A stretch of DNA of 29,018 nucleotides from assembly GCA_031260865.1 (NCBI GenBank), contig JAISKQ010000158.1:1-29018 (forward strand). The letters run 5' to 3'. The stretch comes from Prevotella sp. (GTDB lineage: Bacteria; Bacteroidota; Bacteroidia; Bacteroidales; Dysgonomonadaceae). Positions 23,665-28,883 of the stretch are shown in pieces (the first letter of the stretch is position 1; every line of letters begins with the position of its first letter). The notes under the pieces are model-generated. The model had not been told where the DNA came from, searched no databases, and saw only the letters and a program-made list of their open reading frames with translations. The translations under genes were made by a program, and so were the position numbers.

Positions 23665-23695
23665 TTGTGTAATTACCAAAAGGTTATTATATTTG
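23665..23695 (+). promoter_or_regulatory. cassette H promoter with operator-like palindrome
   Basis: -33 TTG (23665-23667) and -7 TATATTTG (23688-23695), spacer 20 bp. TAATTACC/GGTTATTA (23670-23677, 23682-23689) has one mismatch. An AATCTACTAAA word upstream is shared with cassettes A and B. Confidence 0.7.
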
Positions 23696-23735
23696 TAGTA
23701 CCAAATTAATAAAAGTATTACTATTAATAATTGAA

Positions 23736-23909
23736 ATGATGGAGCAAGATGAAGTAGAAGCGAAAATCAAACATGTCAAACGTACGTTAGATTTTTTTGT
23801 TACACTGTATGATGACTTAATAAAACAAGGTTATCCGAAACACAAGATTGAAAAGCAGATTGACAGGCACTTAGACACTTTAATAGATTTAATTAAATTG
23901 AGGAAATGA
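23736..23909 (+). CDS. small first ORF of cassette H (57 aa)
   Basis: A 57-residue helical protein starting MMEQDEVEAKIKHVKRTLDF and ending DLIKLRK. The second ATG (23739) could be the start. It has no recognised family and no signal peptide, and holds the same place as hicA in the other cassettes. A toxin-like function is inference from layout only. Confidence 0.6.
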   Translation: MMEQDEVEAKIKHVKRTLDFFVTLYDDLIKQGYPKHKIEKQIDRHLDTLIDLIKLRK

Positions 23910-23916
23910 TTAACTA

Positions 23917-23938
23917 AAGCGCTCTTTCGAGGGCGCTT
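23917..23938 (+). other. cassette H inter-ORF hairpin
   Basis: AAGCGC (23917-23922) and GCGCTT (23933-23938), extended inward by a U.G and a C-G pair, loop about six nt. Confidence 0.7.
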
Positions 23939-23954
23939 ATTAAAAAATAGATAT

Positions 23955-24371
23955 ATGAATCAAATAGATAAATTGTTAGCGGAATGGCATACGTTAACGC
24001 CGGAAGATGAAAAAGAATTTAGCAAAAAGATTGCTTCCGATTATGCTGATATGAGCGATGAAGATAAAACCAAGTTTGAAGATGAGTTTTATGCCGGCAG
24101 CGTCAATGCCGGCGCGGAAGCGGAAGAATTAATCGAATTATTGACAGTTAGAAATCAATTAGACGCTATACTGCCTTATGTATCTATATCATCAATAGCC
24201 AAAGAGTATTTTGGAAAATCCCGACAATGGTTATATCAGCGGATAAACAATTCGAAAGTGAATGGTAAACCGGCTCAATTCAATAAAGATGAGATAAGAA
24301 TACTTTCAAAAGCGTTGAATGAAATAGGTAAAAAATTTCAGGAAACATCAATTTCATTGATTAATACTTGA
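23955..24371 (+). CDS. DUF5053 protein, cassette H
   Basis: A 138-residue protein with an N-terminal helical half (LLAEWHTLTPEDEKEFSKKI, DEDKTKFEDEFYAGSVNAGA) and the HTH-like half SISSIAKEYFGKSRQWLYQR, INNSKVNGKPAQFNKDEIRI, then ALNEIGKKF. Its N-terminus (LLAEW, then an acidic and Lys-rich run) is clearly related to that of the cassette E protein. Confidence 0.78.
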   Translation: MNQIDKLLAEWHTLTPEDEKEFSKKIASDYADMSDEDKTKFEDEFYAGSVNAGAEAEELIELLTVRNQLDAILPYVSISSIAKEYFGKSRQWLYQRINNSKVNGKPAQFNKDEIRILSKALNEIGKKFQETSISLINT

Positions 24372-24414
24372 TTATTAATTTGGTAGATTATAATTAATTC
24401 CTGTGTTTTTTCGA

Positions 24415-24440
24415 GGGTGGAACTTTCCACCCTTTTTTTT
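24415..24440 (+). terminator. cassette H terminator
   Basis: GGGTGG (24415-24420) and CCACCC (24427-24432) with a run of eight T. Confidence 0.88.
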
Positions 24441-24485
24441 CTCACTTTTATTTTGGCTTCTCGAATATTCTTCTCATATTTGCAA

Positions 24486-24686
24486 TGCGAAACAAATTTT
24501 ATTTACTGAGTGGATTTAATTCCGCCTACTTTTATAGGCTTTTTTTATGCCTATGATTTATATATTATAAAGACGGCTGTTCATTTTCCGGTTTTTATTA
24601 TTCGAGTCCGCTCGTTAGTAAGATTTGTTTCGCAAACGGAATTTTGACAGCCGTTTTTCTGTCAATAAATGCGAAACAAATCTTAC
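24486..24686 (+). promoter_or_regulatory. leader with mutually exclusive hairpins before the 24688 gene
   Basis: Segment 2, GTAAGATTTGTTTCGCA (24618-24634), is perfectly complementary to segment 3, TGCGAAACAAATCTTAC (24670-24686), one base before the ATG at 24688. It can also pair with segment 1, TGCGAAACAAATTTTA (24486-24501), so the two pairings exclude each other. A small terminator-like stem GCCTA/TAGGC with a T-run lies at 24524-24546, and GACAG/CTGTC (24646-24650, 24658-24662) lies in the segment 2-3 loop. A -7-like CATATTTG precedes segment 1. Confidence 0.65.
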
Positions 24687-24687
24687 A

Positions 24688-24942
24688 ATGGAAACAAAAG
24701 AACAAGTAAAAAAACAAAGCGCTCCTCTCCAGCTCTGCAGACAAGGAAACCTCACACTGGAAAAAGCACAGAAAGCCGTAAACTTTGTCTTAACCGAAAT
24801 GTCGAAAGGAAAGAAGCTTCAGAGCCAGATGCACTCGGGAAGTGAAGAAATCCTATTTGTCTTTATCGCGAACGGTCTCCGCGCCACCTTGCACTTACAG
24901 GCTTTCAATTCGGAATTGATACAGGAAGGAGGTAGGGTATGA
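24688..24942 (+). CDS. small protein of unknown function, first of a coupled trio
   Basis: An 84-residue protein starting METKEQVKKQSAPLQLCRQG; the in-frame ATG at 24625 is inside the leader hairpin and was rejected. It ends IQEGGRV, encoded by the ribosome-binding site of the next gene, which it overlaps by ATGA. It may belong to the prophage remnant. No domain is recognised. Confidence 0.65.
   Translation: METKEQVKKQSAPLQLCRQGNLTLEKAQKAVNFVLTEMSKGKKLQSQMHSGSEEILFVFIANGLRATLHLQAFNSELIQEGGRV
24926..24933 (+). promoter_or_regulatory. strong Shine-Dalgarno sequence inside the upstream ORF
   Basis: AAGGAGGT lies 5 nt before the ATG at 24939. Such strong sites are unusual in Bacteroidetes. A near-identical block precedes 25202. 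Confidence 0.7.
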
Positions 24943-25205
24943 GTGTACGGATAAATGATATAATTATATCAGACTCAACAGAAACTATCCTAAAATCATG
25001 GCAAGAATCCGAGGATTCGGTAAATCCATCATTGCCCTGTATCTATGTAAATAATCTCTGTAACATACAAGATTTTTTATGCAGGTTATTGGACGATTTA
25101 CCTACCGGAGTTACTTCTGCTGAGATTAATACGATGTTATCTTCCATTATTTATATCAAAGATGACCTTAAAATGTTTATAATACAGGAAGGAGGTAGGA
25201 TATGA
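24939..25205 (+). CDS. small protein of unknown function, second of the trio
   Basis: An 88-residue acidic protein starting MSVRINDIIISDSTETILKS, with two Cys in the middle (IYVNNLCNIQDFLCRLLDDL). It ends IQEGGRI, almost the same C-terminal heptapeptide as the preceding protein, because both ends are encoded by a duplicated ribosome-binding segment. It overlaps the next ORF by 4 bp. Confidence 0.65.
   Translation: MSVRINDIIISDSTETILKSWQESEDSVNPSLPCIYVNNLCNIQDFLCRLLDDLPTGVTSAEINTMLSSIIYIKDDLKMFIIQEGGRI
25189..25196 (+). promoter_or_regulatory. second copy of the strong Shine-Dalgarno sequence
   Basis: AAGGAGGT lies 5 nt before the ATG at 25202, within the same ACAGGAAGGAGGTAGG block seen at 24921. 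Confidence 0.7.
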
Positions 25206-25327
25206 CACAATCGGAAGCACAAAGATTACTCGATGTCGTGTATAACGACAAATCGACGCCGGAAGAAAAAGAGTCGGCGTATCATCGGCTAAGTGAATTG
25301 TTTTCGCTTTTGCTGCCGGAAGAATAA
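25202..25327 (+). CDS. 41-residue protein, third of the trio
   Basis: MTQSEAQRLLDVVYNDKSTP then a helical C-terminus ending LFSLLLPEE. It is coupled to the previous ORF by an ATGA overlap and the strong Shine-Dalgarno sequence. No family is recognised. Confidence 0.6.
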   Translation: MTQSEAQRLLDVVYNDKSTPEEKESAYHRLSELFSLLLPEE

Positions 25328-25355
25328 ATTGAAGAAACATTTTTTTTTTTTTTAA

Positions 25356-25389
25356 GTCTCCGGGCTGTGATAGTTCGGGGGCTTTTTTT
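25356..25389 (+). terminator. terminator of the trio
   Basis: GTCTCCG (25356-25362) and CGGGGGC (25376-25382), a 7-bp stem with two U.G pairs, then seven T. Confidence 0.7.
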
Positions 25390-25408
25390 GAAAATAAATA
25401 AGTAAATG

Positions 25409-25440
25409 TTTGGAGAATAATAGAAATATTTCTATCTTTG
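25409..25440 (+). promoter_or_regulatory. cassette I promoter with perfect palindromic operator
   Basis: -33 TTTG (25409-25412) and -7 TATCTTTG (25433-25440), spacer 20 bp. ATAGAAATATTTCTAT (25420-25435) is a perfect 16-bp palindrome. Confidence 0.78.
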
Positions 25441-25466
25441 AATAGTCAAATAACAAATAAAGTAAG

Positions 25467-25646
25467 ATGAAATCAAGTGAACTCAACAAACTTATTCTTA
25501 AAAACGGATGGAAAATCCTTCGGCAGTCGGGTAGCCACGTAATTTACGAAAAGAATGGGAAAACGTACCCTGCCACTTTTCACGGAAGTAAAGAAGTAGG
25601 AAAAGGGTTAGAAATGAAAATCAGAAAAGAGATGGGGTTGAAATAA
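25467..25646 (+). CDS. hicA: HicA-family toxin, cassette I
   Basis: A 59-residue HicA: MKSSELNKLILKNGWKILRQ, then SGSHVIYEKNGKTYPATFHG with the GSH catalytic-type segment, and a C-terminal helix ending MKIRKEMGLK. Same subgroup as the cassette C toxin (IYEKNG). A complete ATG-to-TAA frame follows the leader arm directly. Confidence 0.9.
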   Translation: MKSSELNKLILKNGWKILRQSGSHVIYEKNGKTYPATFHGSKEVGKGLEMKIRKEMGLK

Positions 25647-25655
25647 CCCCTCTCT
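25628..25655 (+). other. cassette I hairpin over the hicA stop
   Basis: AGAGA-(T)-GGGGTT (25628-25639), loop GAAAT, AACCCC-TCTCT (25645-25655). The stop codon spans the loop edge. Confidence 0.75.
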
Positions 25656-25675
25656 AAAAAAAAAACGAAAAGATT

Positions 25676-26080
25676 ATGGAAAAAATTGAAGCGATAGTAG
25701 AAAGAGCGAGCGATGGTACATTCAGTGTGTATTGTACCGATGAGATGTTTACGGGCATGGGTGACACAGCCGACGCCGCAAAAAAAGATATGATGATACA
25801 AATGGAATTTTTTAAGCAGATAGCCGTGGAAAAAGGTCTTTGGTATCCTGCTTTTTTGGATGAAGACTTTGAAGTGGTGTATAAATTCGACACAAAGAGT
25901 TTACTTGAGTATTATTCCGGTATATTATCATTATCCGGTTTGGAAAAAATAACAGGTATTCATCAAAAACAATTATGGAATTATTTGCATACCGAAACCA
26001 AACCACGCAAAGCCCAAATAGAAAAAATAGAACAAGGATTACATTCCTTGGGAAAAGAACTCACCAGCATATCACTTTGA
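25676..26080 (+). CDS. hicB: HicB-family antitoxin with HTH, cassette I
   Basis: A 134-residue HicB: toxin-binding half (IVERASDGTFSVYCTDEMFT) and HTH half (ITGIHQKQLWNYLHTETKPR, then GLHSLGKELTSISL). The TGIxQKQL pattern is shared with the HicBs of C, F, J and K, pointing to a common ancestor with diverging recognition. Confidence 0.9.
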   Translation: MEKIEAIVERASDGTFSVYCTDEMFTGMGDTADAAKKDMMIQMEFFKQIAVEKGLWYPAFLDEDFEVVYKFDTKSLLEYYSGILSLSGLEKITGIHQKQLWNYLHTETKPRKAQIEKIEQGLHSLGKELTSISL

Positions 26081-26115
26081 TTTGTTATTTGACGATACGG
26101 ATTTTTAGTGATTCT

Positions 26116-26147
26116 AAGCCTCGCCCTTTGGCGGGGCTTTTTTTATT
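26116..26147 (+). terminator. cassette I terminator
   Basis: AAGCCTCGCC (26116-26125) and GGCGGGGCTT (26130-26139), one G.U pair, then T-run. Confidence 0.9.
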
Positions 26148-26177
26148 CTCAGTTTCTAAAAATAATTCATTAAAAAC

Positions 26178-26208
26178 TTGCACTGTGGTATCCATTTTGC
26201 TACCTTTG
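26178..26208 (+). promoter_or_regulatory. cassette J promoter
   Basis: -33 TTG (26178-26180) and -7 TACCTTTG (26201-26208), spacer 20 bp. GGTA (26187-26190) and TACC (26201-26204) form weak inverted arms. Confidence 0.65.
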
Positions 26209-26238
26209 TGGTGTATTAATCAAGCGAACATTGACAAC

Positions 26239-26427
26239 ATGAAGTATTCGGAATTAGAAAGAAAGCTGAAAGCCGCGGGTTGTTCCTTTTTCAGGAAAGG
26301 AGGACGGCATCCAATCTGGTACAGTCCGATAACAGGTCAGTATTTTGAACTTAGTTATCATCCAAGCCAAGAGGTTAAAACCGGCACACTAAAAAGTATT
26401 AGCAAATCATCAGGGGTTAAAATTTAA
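26239..26427 (+). CDS. hicA: HicA-family toxin, cassette J
   Basis: A 62-residue HicA starting MKYSELERKLKAAGCSFFRK. The catalytic-type His is in GGRHPIWYSPITGQYFELSY, and the C-terminus is HPSQEVKTGTLKSISKSSG. Same WYSP subgroup as the cassette D toxin. The start at 26239 follows the leader arm. Confidence 0.88.
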   Translation: MKYSELERKLKAAGCSFFRKGGRHPIWYSPITGQYFELSYHPSQEVKTGTLKSISKSSGVKI

Positions 26428-26435
26428 CCCCTGAT
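26409..26435 (+). other. cassette J hairpin over the hicA stop
   Basis: 13-nt perfect arms, 26409-26421 (ATCAGGGGTTAAA) and 26423-26435, around a single centre base. The TAA stop is in the right arm. Confidence 0.8.
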
Positions 26436-26449
26436 AAAAAAGAACTATA

Positions 26450-26860
26450 ATGAAGAAAGTAAAAGCATTTATTGAGCGTGGAAACGACGGTACTTATGGC
26501 GTATATGTAGATTTATCCGACAATACGCTTAATTATGGTATTATAGGCGATGGAAAAACAGCGCGAGACGCTATTGATGATTTTAAAAATTCATATACCG
26601 AAATGAAAGCTTTCCACGCGAAAGAAAATATACCTTTTGTAGAAGCTGAATTTGAGTTTAAGTATGACGTCGCTTCTTTTTTGTCTTTTTTTTCCAATAA
26701 GTTTTCATTAGCCGGTTTACAAAGCATTACCGGTATCAACCAGAAGCAATTGAGCCATTATGTGAACGGACGGAAGAAACCGACTGCTAAAACGGTGGAA
26801 AAAATAGAAAAATCGATACACGAATTCGCGAATGAATTAAGTCAAGTCAATTTCGTTTGA
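26450..26860 (+). CDS. hicB: HicB-family antitoxin with HTH, cassette J
   Basis: A 136-residue HicB: IERGNDGTYGVYVDLSDNTL and ARDAIDDFKNSYTEMKAFH in the toxin-binding half, and ITGINQKQLSHYVNGRKKPT plus KSIHEFANELSQV in the HTH half. The last codons and stop lie inside the trailer arm, so coding and pairing constraints overlap. Confidence 0.9.
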   Translation: MKKVKAFIERGNDGTYGVYVDLSDNTLNYGIIGDGKTARDAIDDFKNSYTEMKAFHAKENIPFVEAEFEFKYDVASFLSFFSNKFSLAGLQSITGINQKQLSHYVNGRKKPTAKTVEKIEKSIHEFANELSQVNFV

Positions 26861-26887
26861 TTAATACACTTTCGTCTGATTTGACAG

Positions 26888-26916
26888 GAGGCTGCCTCTG
26901 CTTTTGAGGCAGCCTC
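26888..26916 (+). terminator. cassette J terminator
   Basis: GAGGCTGCCTC (26888-26898) and GAGGCAGCCTC (26906-26916), 11-bp perfect stem, followed by only a weak T-rich tail. Confidence 0.75.
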
Positions 26917-26979
26917 TGCTTCTTGTCCTTTCTAAGCTCGCTCCGGCGGGCTTTTTTTGTATCCATAAATTAATCAGTT

Positions 26980-27483
26980 ATGGATAACAGAAAGTACAAT
27001 CATTATGAGTATTGCGAGACAATCGCCCGCAAACTCAAACCCATACAACACACCGATGAAAAACGACAGTTCTTTAAATCGACCGAGCAGGAAGAATTAG
27101 ACGAATTGAACGAACGTATATCGGATACAAGCGGCGTGCTGTTTATCGCCATCGATGGGACGGAATCATCCTTCGACTGGCGGAACTCCGATTCCCTGAT
27201 GGAACAACCATCTTACTTGTTTGCCATAGTGGAGCAAACAGAAGGCGGAAACGCCGCTTCCATTTTTCAGGCGCAACAGCATTGTAAAGCGATAGCCATG
27301 CAGGTTGTCGCGTCTATGATGCAGGATTACCATGATTACAAAAATGGCTTGGAACTTCTTGAACCGGCTACTTTCCGGATGAAAGGCTTCGGACCCATCG
27401 GGAATAATTACTACGGCGTTCTTGTGGGTTTTTCATTTAACCAAGGTACTAACTACGAAATCAATCCCGCGCTATGGGTATAA
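26980..27483 (+). CDS. prophage neck/tail-completion-like protein
   Basis: A 167-residue protein starting MDNRKYNHYEYCETIARKLK, with a mixed alpha/beta domain (LFIAIDGTESSFDWRNSDSL) and a C-terminal beta region FGPIGNNYYGVLVGFSFNQG. Size and layout are reminiscent of small head-tail joining or tail completion proteins. The assignment is weak and leans on the next gene and the portal/DUF6712 genes upstream. It overlaps the next ORF in TAATG or by 10 bp. Confidence 0.5.
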   Translation: MDNRKYNHYEYCETIARKLKPIQHTDEKRQFFKSTEQEELDELNERISDTSGVLFIAIDGTESSFDWRNSDSLMEQPSYLFAIVEQTEGGNAASIFQAQQHCKAIAMQVVASMMQDYHDYKNGLELLEPATFRMKGFGPIGNNYYGVLVGFSFNQGTNYEINPALWV

Positions 27484-28052
27484 TGAAAAAACTGAGTGGA
27501 CAAATGCTCAATTCACGGCGAAAGCCAAAGGTAAATTTGAATAATATACCGTTTGAAATTTCCCTTGAGAGTATATCCGAATCGGATAAGTTCACCCGCC
27601 GCCAAGACAAAGATCGCGTTGACCAATTCAATAAGGCTGTATCCGATTGGAGCGTTGACACTACCCGCCGTCTGAAAATGAATGTCCGTACGATGGTACG
27701 GGAAGATCATAAGCTTTCGGACAGTATCAATCCAAACATGTATTATGACAATAAATACGGAGCAAAAGAAGCCAGCCGCGTCGGCTTTTCTTTTGTCCGT
27801 GAAGGTATTCACATCCATAAAGGAGCCGGACGCGGACAGGGCGGATGGAAAGGCAGTAAGTGGTACGACATACATGGCAAACTGAAAGAAACGAACAAAA
27901 AAAGCCTTGGGAAAATGGGCTTCGGCAACCGGCAACCCATTGAATGGTTTGATCCTGTTATTGTACAGGAACTGCCGCAACTTGCCGATCTGGTCGCCGA
28001 CTATTCTTTCACATTATTTATGGACGTATCACGAATTTTTATTGATAAATAG
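27483..28052 (+). CDS. prophage tail/neck protein, HK97 gp10-like (tentative)
   Basis: A 189-residue basic protein. ATG at 27483 overlaps the previous stop as TAATG; an alternative ATG is at 27474. The region RRQDKDRVDQFNKAVSDWSV and the Gly-rich HKGAGRGQGGWKGSKWYD are visible, with a C-terminal helix. Position after a small neck-like gene suggests a tail-completion protein. No decisive motif. Confidence 0.5.
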   Translation: MKKLSGQMLNSRRKPKVNLNNIPFEISLESISESDKFTRRQDKDRVDQFNKAVSDWSVDTTRRLKMNVRTMVREDHKLSDSINPNMYYDNKYGAKEASRVGFSFVREGIHIHKGAGRGQGGWKGSKWYDIHGKLKETNKKSLGKMGFGNRQPIEWFDPVIVQELPQLADLVADYSFTLFMDVSRIFIDK

Positions 28053-28086
28053 TTACAAGCCCCCCTAAGTCCCCCCAAGGGGGGGC
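28052..28086. repeat. G/C-tract repeat, right copy (inverted)
   Basis: GTTACAAGCCCCCCTAAGT followed by CCCCCCAAGGGGGGG is an inverted relative of 15284-15322. It may also act as a terminator for the gene ending at 28052. Confidence 0.6.
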
Positions 28087-28144
28087 AAAGCCAGCAAACT
28101 CAAATTTTATTGAAAATAGTTGCGAAAAAACGCCTGTTTATTTC

Positions 28145-28175
28145 TTTTGGAATGATATACTTTTTACTATCTTTA
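28145..28175 (+). promoter_or_regulatory. cassette K promoter
   Basis: -33 TTTTG (28145-28149) and -7 TATCTTTA (28168-28175), spacer 18 bp. No clear palindrome. Confidence 0.6.
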
Positions 28176-28205
28176 TGATGTCAAGCAATAATTAAGTAAT
28201 AGAAT

Positions 28206-28399
28206 ATGAAACGATACAAAGTAAAGGAAATCATTAAGCTATTGGAGCGTGACGGCTGGATACTCTCTTATTGGAAAGGAGACCACGGGCAATTTAAACA
28301 TACTACAAAACGGGAAAGGTGACAGTCAGGGGCAAGCCGAATGAAACATTGGATCAGGAATTATTAAATAGTATTTGGCATCAGGCAGGATGGAAATAA
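28206..28399 (+). pseudogene. hicA: frameshifted hicA, cassette K
   Basis: The frame MKRYKVKEIIKLLERDGWIL continues to KHTTKRER and stops early. Adding one base in the AAAA run near 28307 restores KTGKVTVRGKPNETLDQELL and a normal HicA C-terminus ending HQAGWK at TAA 28397-28399. The corrected protein would be of the cassette F subgroup, but with GDH instead of GSH around the catalytic-type His. The toxin is probably inactive while its antitoxin is intact. Confidence 0.8.
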
Positions 28400-28408
28400 C
28401 CATCCTGC
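28385..28408 (+). other. cassette K hairpin over the original hicA stop
   Basis: GCAGGATGG (28385-28393), loop AAATAA, CCATCCTGC (28400-28408), perfect 9-bp stem containing the original stop codon. Confidence 0.8.
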
Positions 28409-28425
28409 GAAAAAAGGAAAACGAT

Positions 28426-28836
28426 ATGGAAAAAATTAATGTATTGATAAGTTGGAGTGGAGACAATTACAGCGCGACTGTTTCCGGCGAAAAAGTAAAC
28501 GGCTGTATAATTGTGACAAATAAAACATTGGATGGCGTAAAAAAAGATTTTAACGAAGCTTTGGAATTTCATATAGAAGGATGTGTAAAAGATGGAGATG
28601 AAGTAGCTGAATGGTTGCAAAACCACAGTTATGAACTAAATTTCGATTTTGACACATTAGCATTATTGCATAGTCTTGACGGGGTACTTACGCGCGCGGC
28701 TCTCTCGCGTGCCACCGGAATTAATGAAAAACAATTAGGGCATTATGCTTCCGGGCACAGGAAACCGCGTCCCAATCAACGTGAAAAGATAATCAATGGA
28801 ATACATGCCATTAGCAAAGAACTAGTGTTTAGTTAA
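28426..28836 (+). CDS. hicB: HicB-family antitoxin with HTH, cassette K
   Basis: A 136-residue HicB starting MEKINVLISWSGDNYSATVS; the in-frame ATG at 28375 lies inside hicA and was rejected. It has the toxin-binding half (LDGVKKDFNEALEFHIEG) and the HTH half (ATGINEKQLGHYASGHRKPR, then GIHAISKELV). It is intact although its toxin is frameshifted, so it may persist as a stand-alone repressor. Confidence 0.88.
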   Translation: MEKINVLISWSGDNYSATVSGEKVNGCIIVTNKTLDGVKKDFNEALEFHIEGCVKDGDEVAEWLQNHSYELNFDFDTLALLHSLDGVLTRAALSRATGINEKQLGHYASGHRKPRPNQREKIINGIHAISKELVFS

Positions 28837-28883
28837 TTTTGATATGCCGTAATTATTTCGTATCTTCACATCAAAAAAGACTT

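Larger units (their letters stand above)
23699..24385 (+). repeat. cassette H leader/trailer complementary arms
   Basis: Leader TACCAAATTAATAA (23699-23712) is perfectly complementary to TTATTAATTTGGTA (24372-24385), which starts directly after the DUF5053 stop codon. Confidence 0.9.
25445..26093 (+). repeat. cassette I leader/trailer complementary arms
   Basis: Leader GTCAAATAACAAAT (25445-25458) is perfectly complementary to ATTTGTTATTTGAC (26080-26093), which begins at the last base of the hicB stop. Confidence 0.9.
26211..26869 (+). repeat. cassette J leader/trailer complementary arms
   Basis: Leader 26211-26234 (from GTGTATTAATCAAGCGAA) pairs with 26847-26869: 13 Watson-Crick pairs, a G.U, four more pairs, one bulged base and five more pairs. 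The trailer arm spans the hicB stop codon. Confidence 0.88.
28178..28845 (+). repeat. cassette K leader/trailer complementary arms (imperfect)
   Basis: Leader ATGTCAA (28178-28184) plus AATTAA (28190-28195) can pair with TTAATTTTGATAT (28833-28845) as 7+6 bp with a five-base bulge and one G.U. The trailer overlaps the hicB stop. This is the weakest of the set and lies just before the IS630-type element. Confidence 0.5.

Noticed and set aside
12884..26869. Leader/trailer arms as terminal inverted repeats of transposons
   Set aside because: Promoter and operator lie outside the arms, no transposase or common end sequence is present, target-site duplications are not evident, and G.U-compatible differences fit RNA pairing better. 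Not fully excluded.
12840..28836. Integron with attC sites
   Set aside because: No integron integrase is seen, cassettes have their own promoters and terminators, one is inverted, and the inverted arms differ between cassettes and lack attC R/L boxes.
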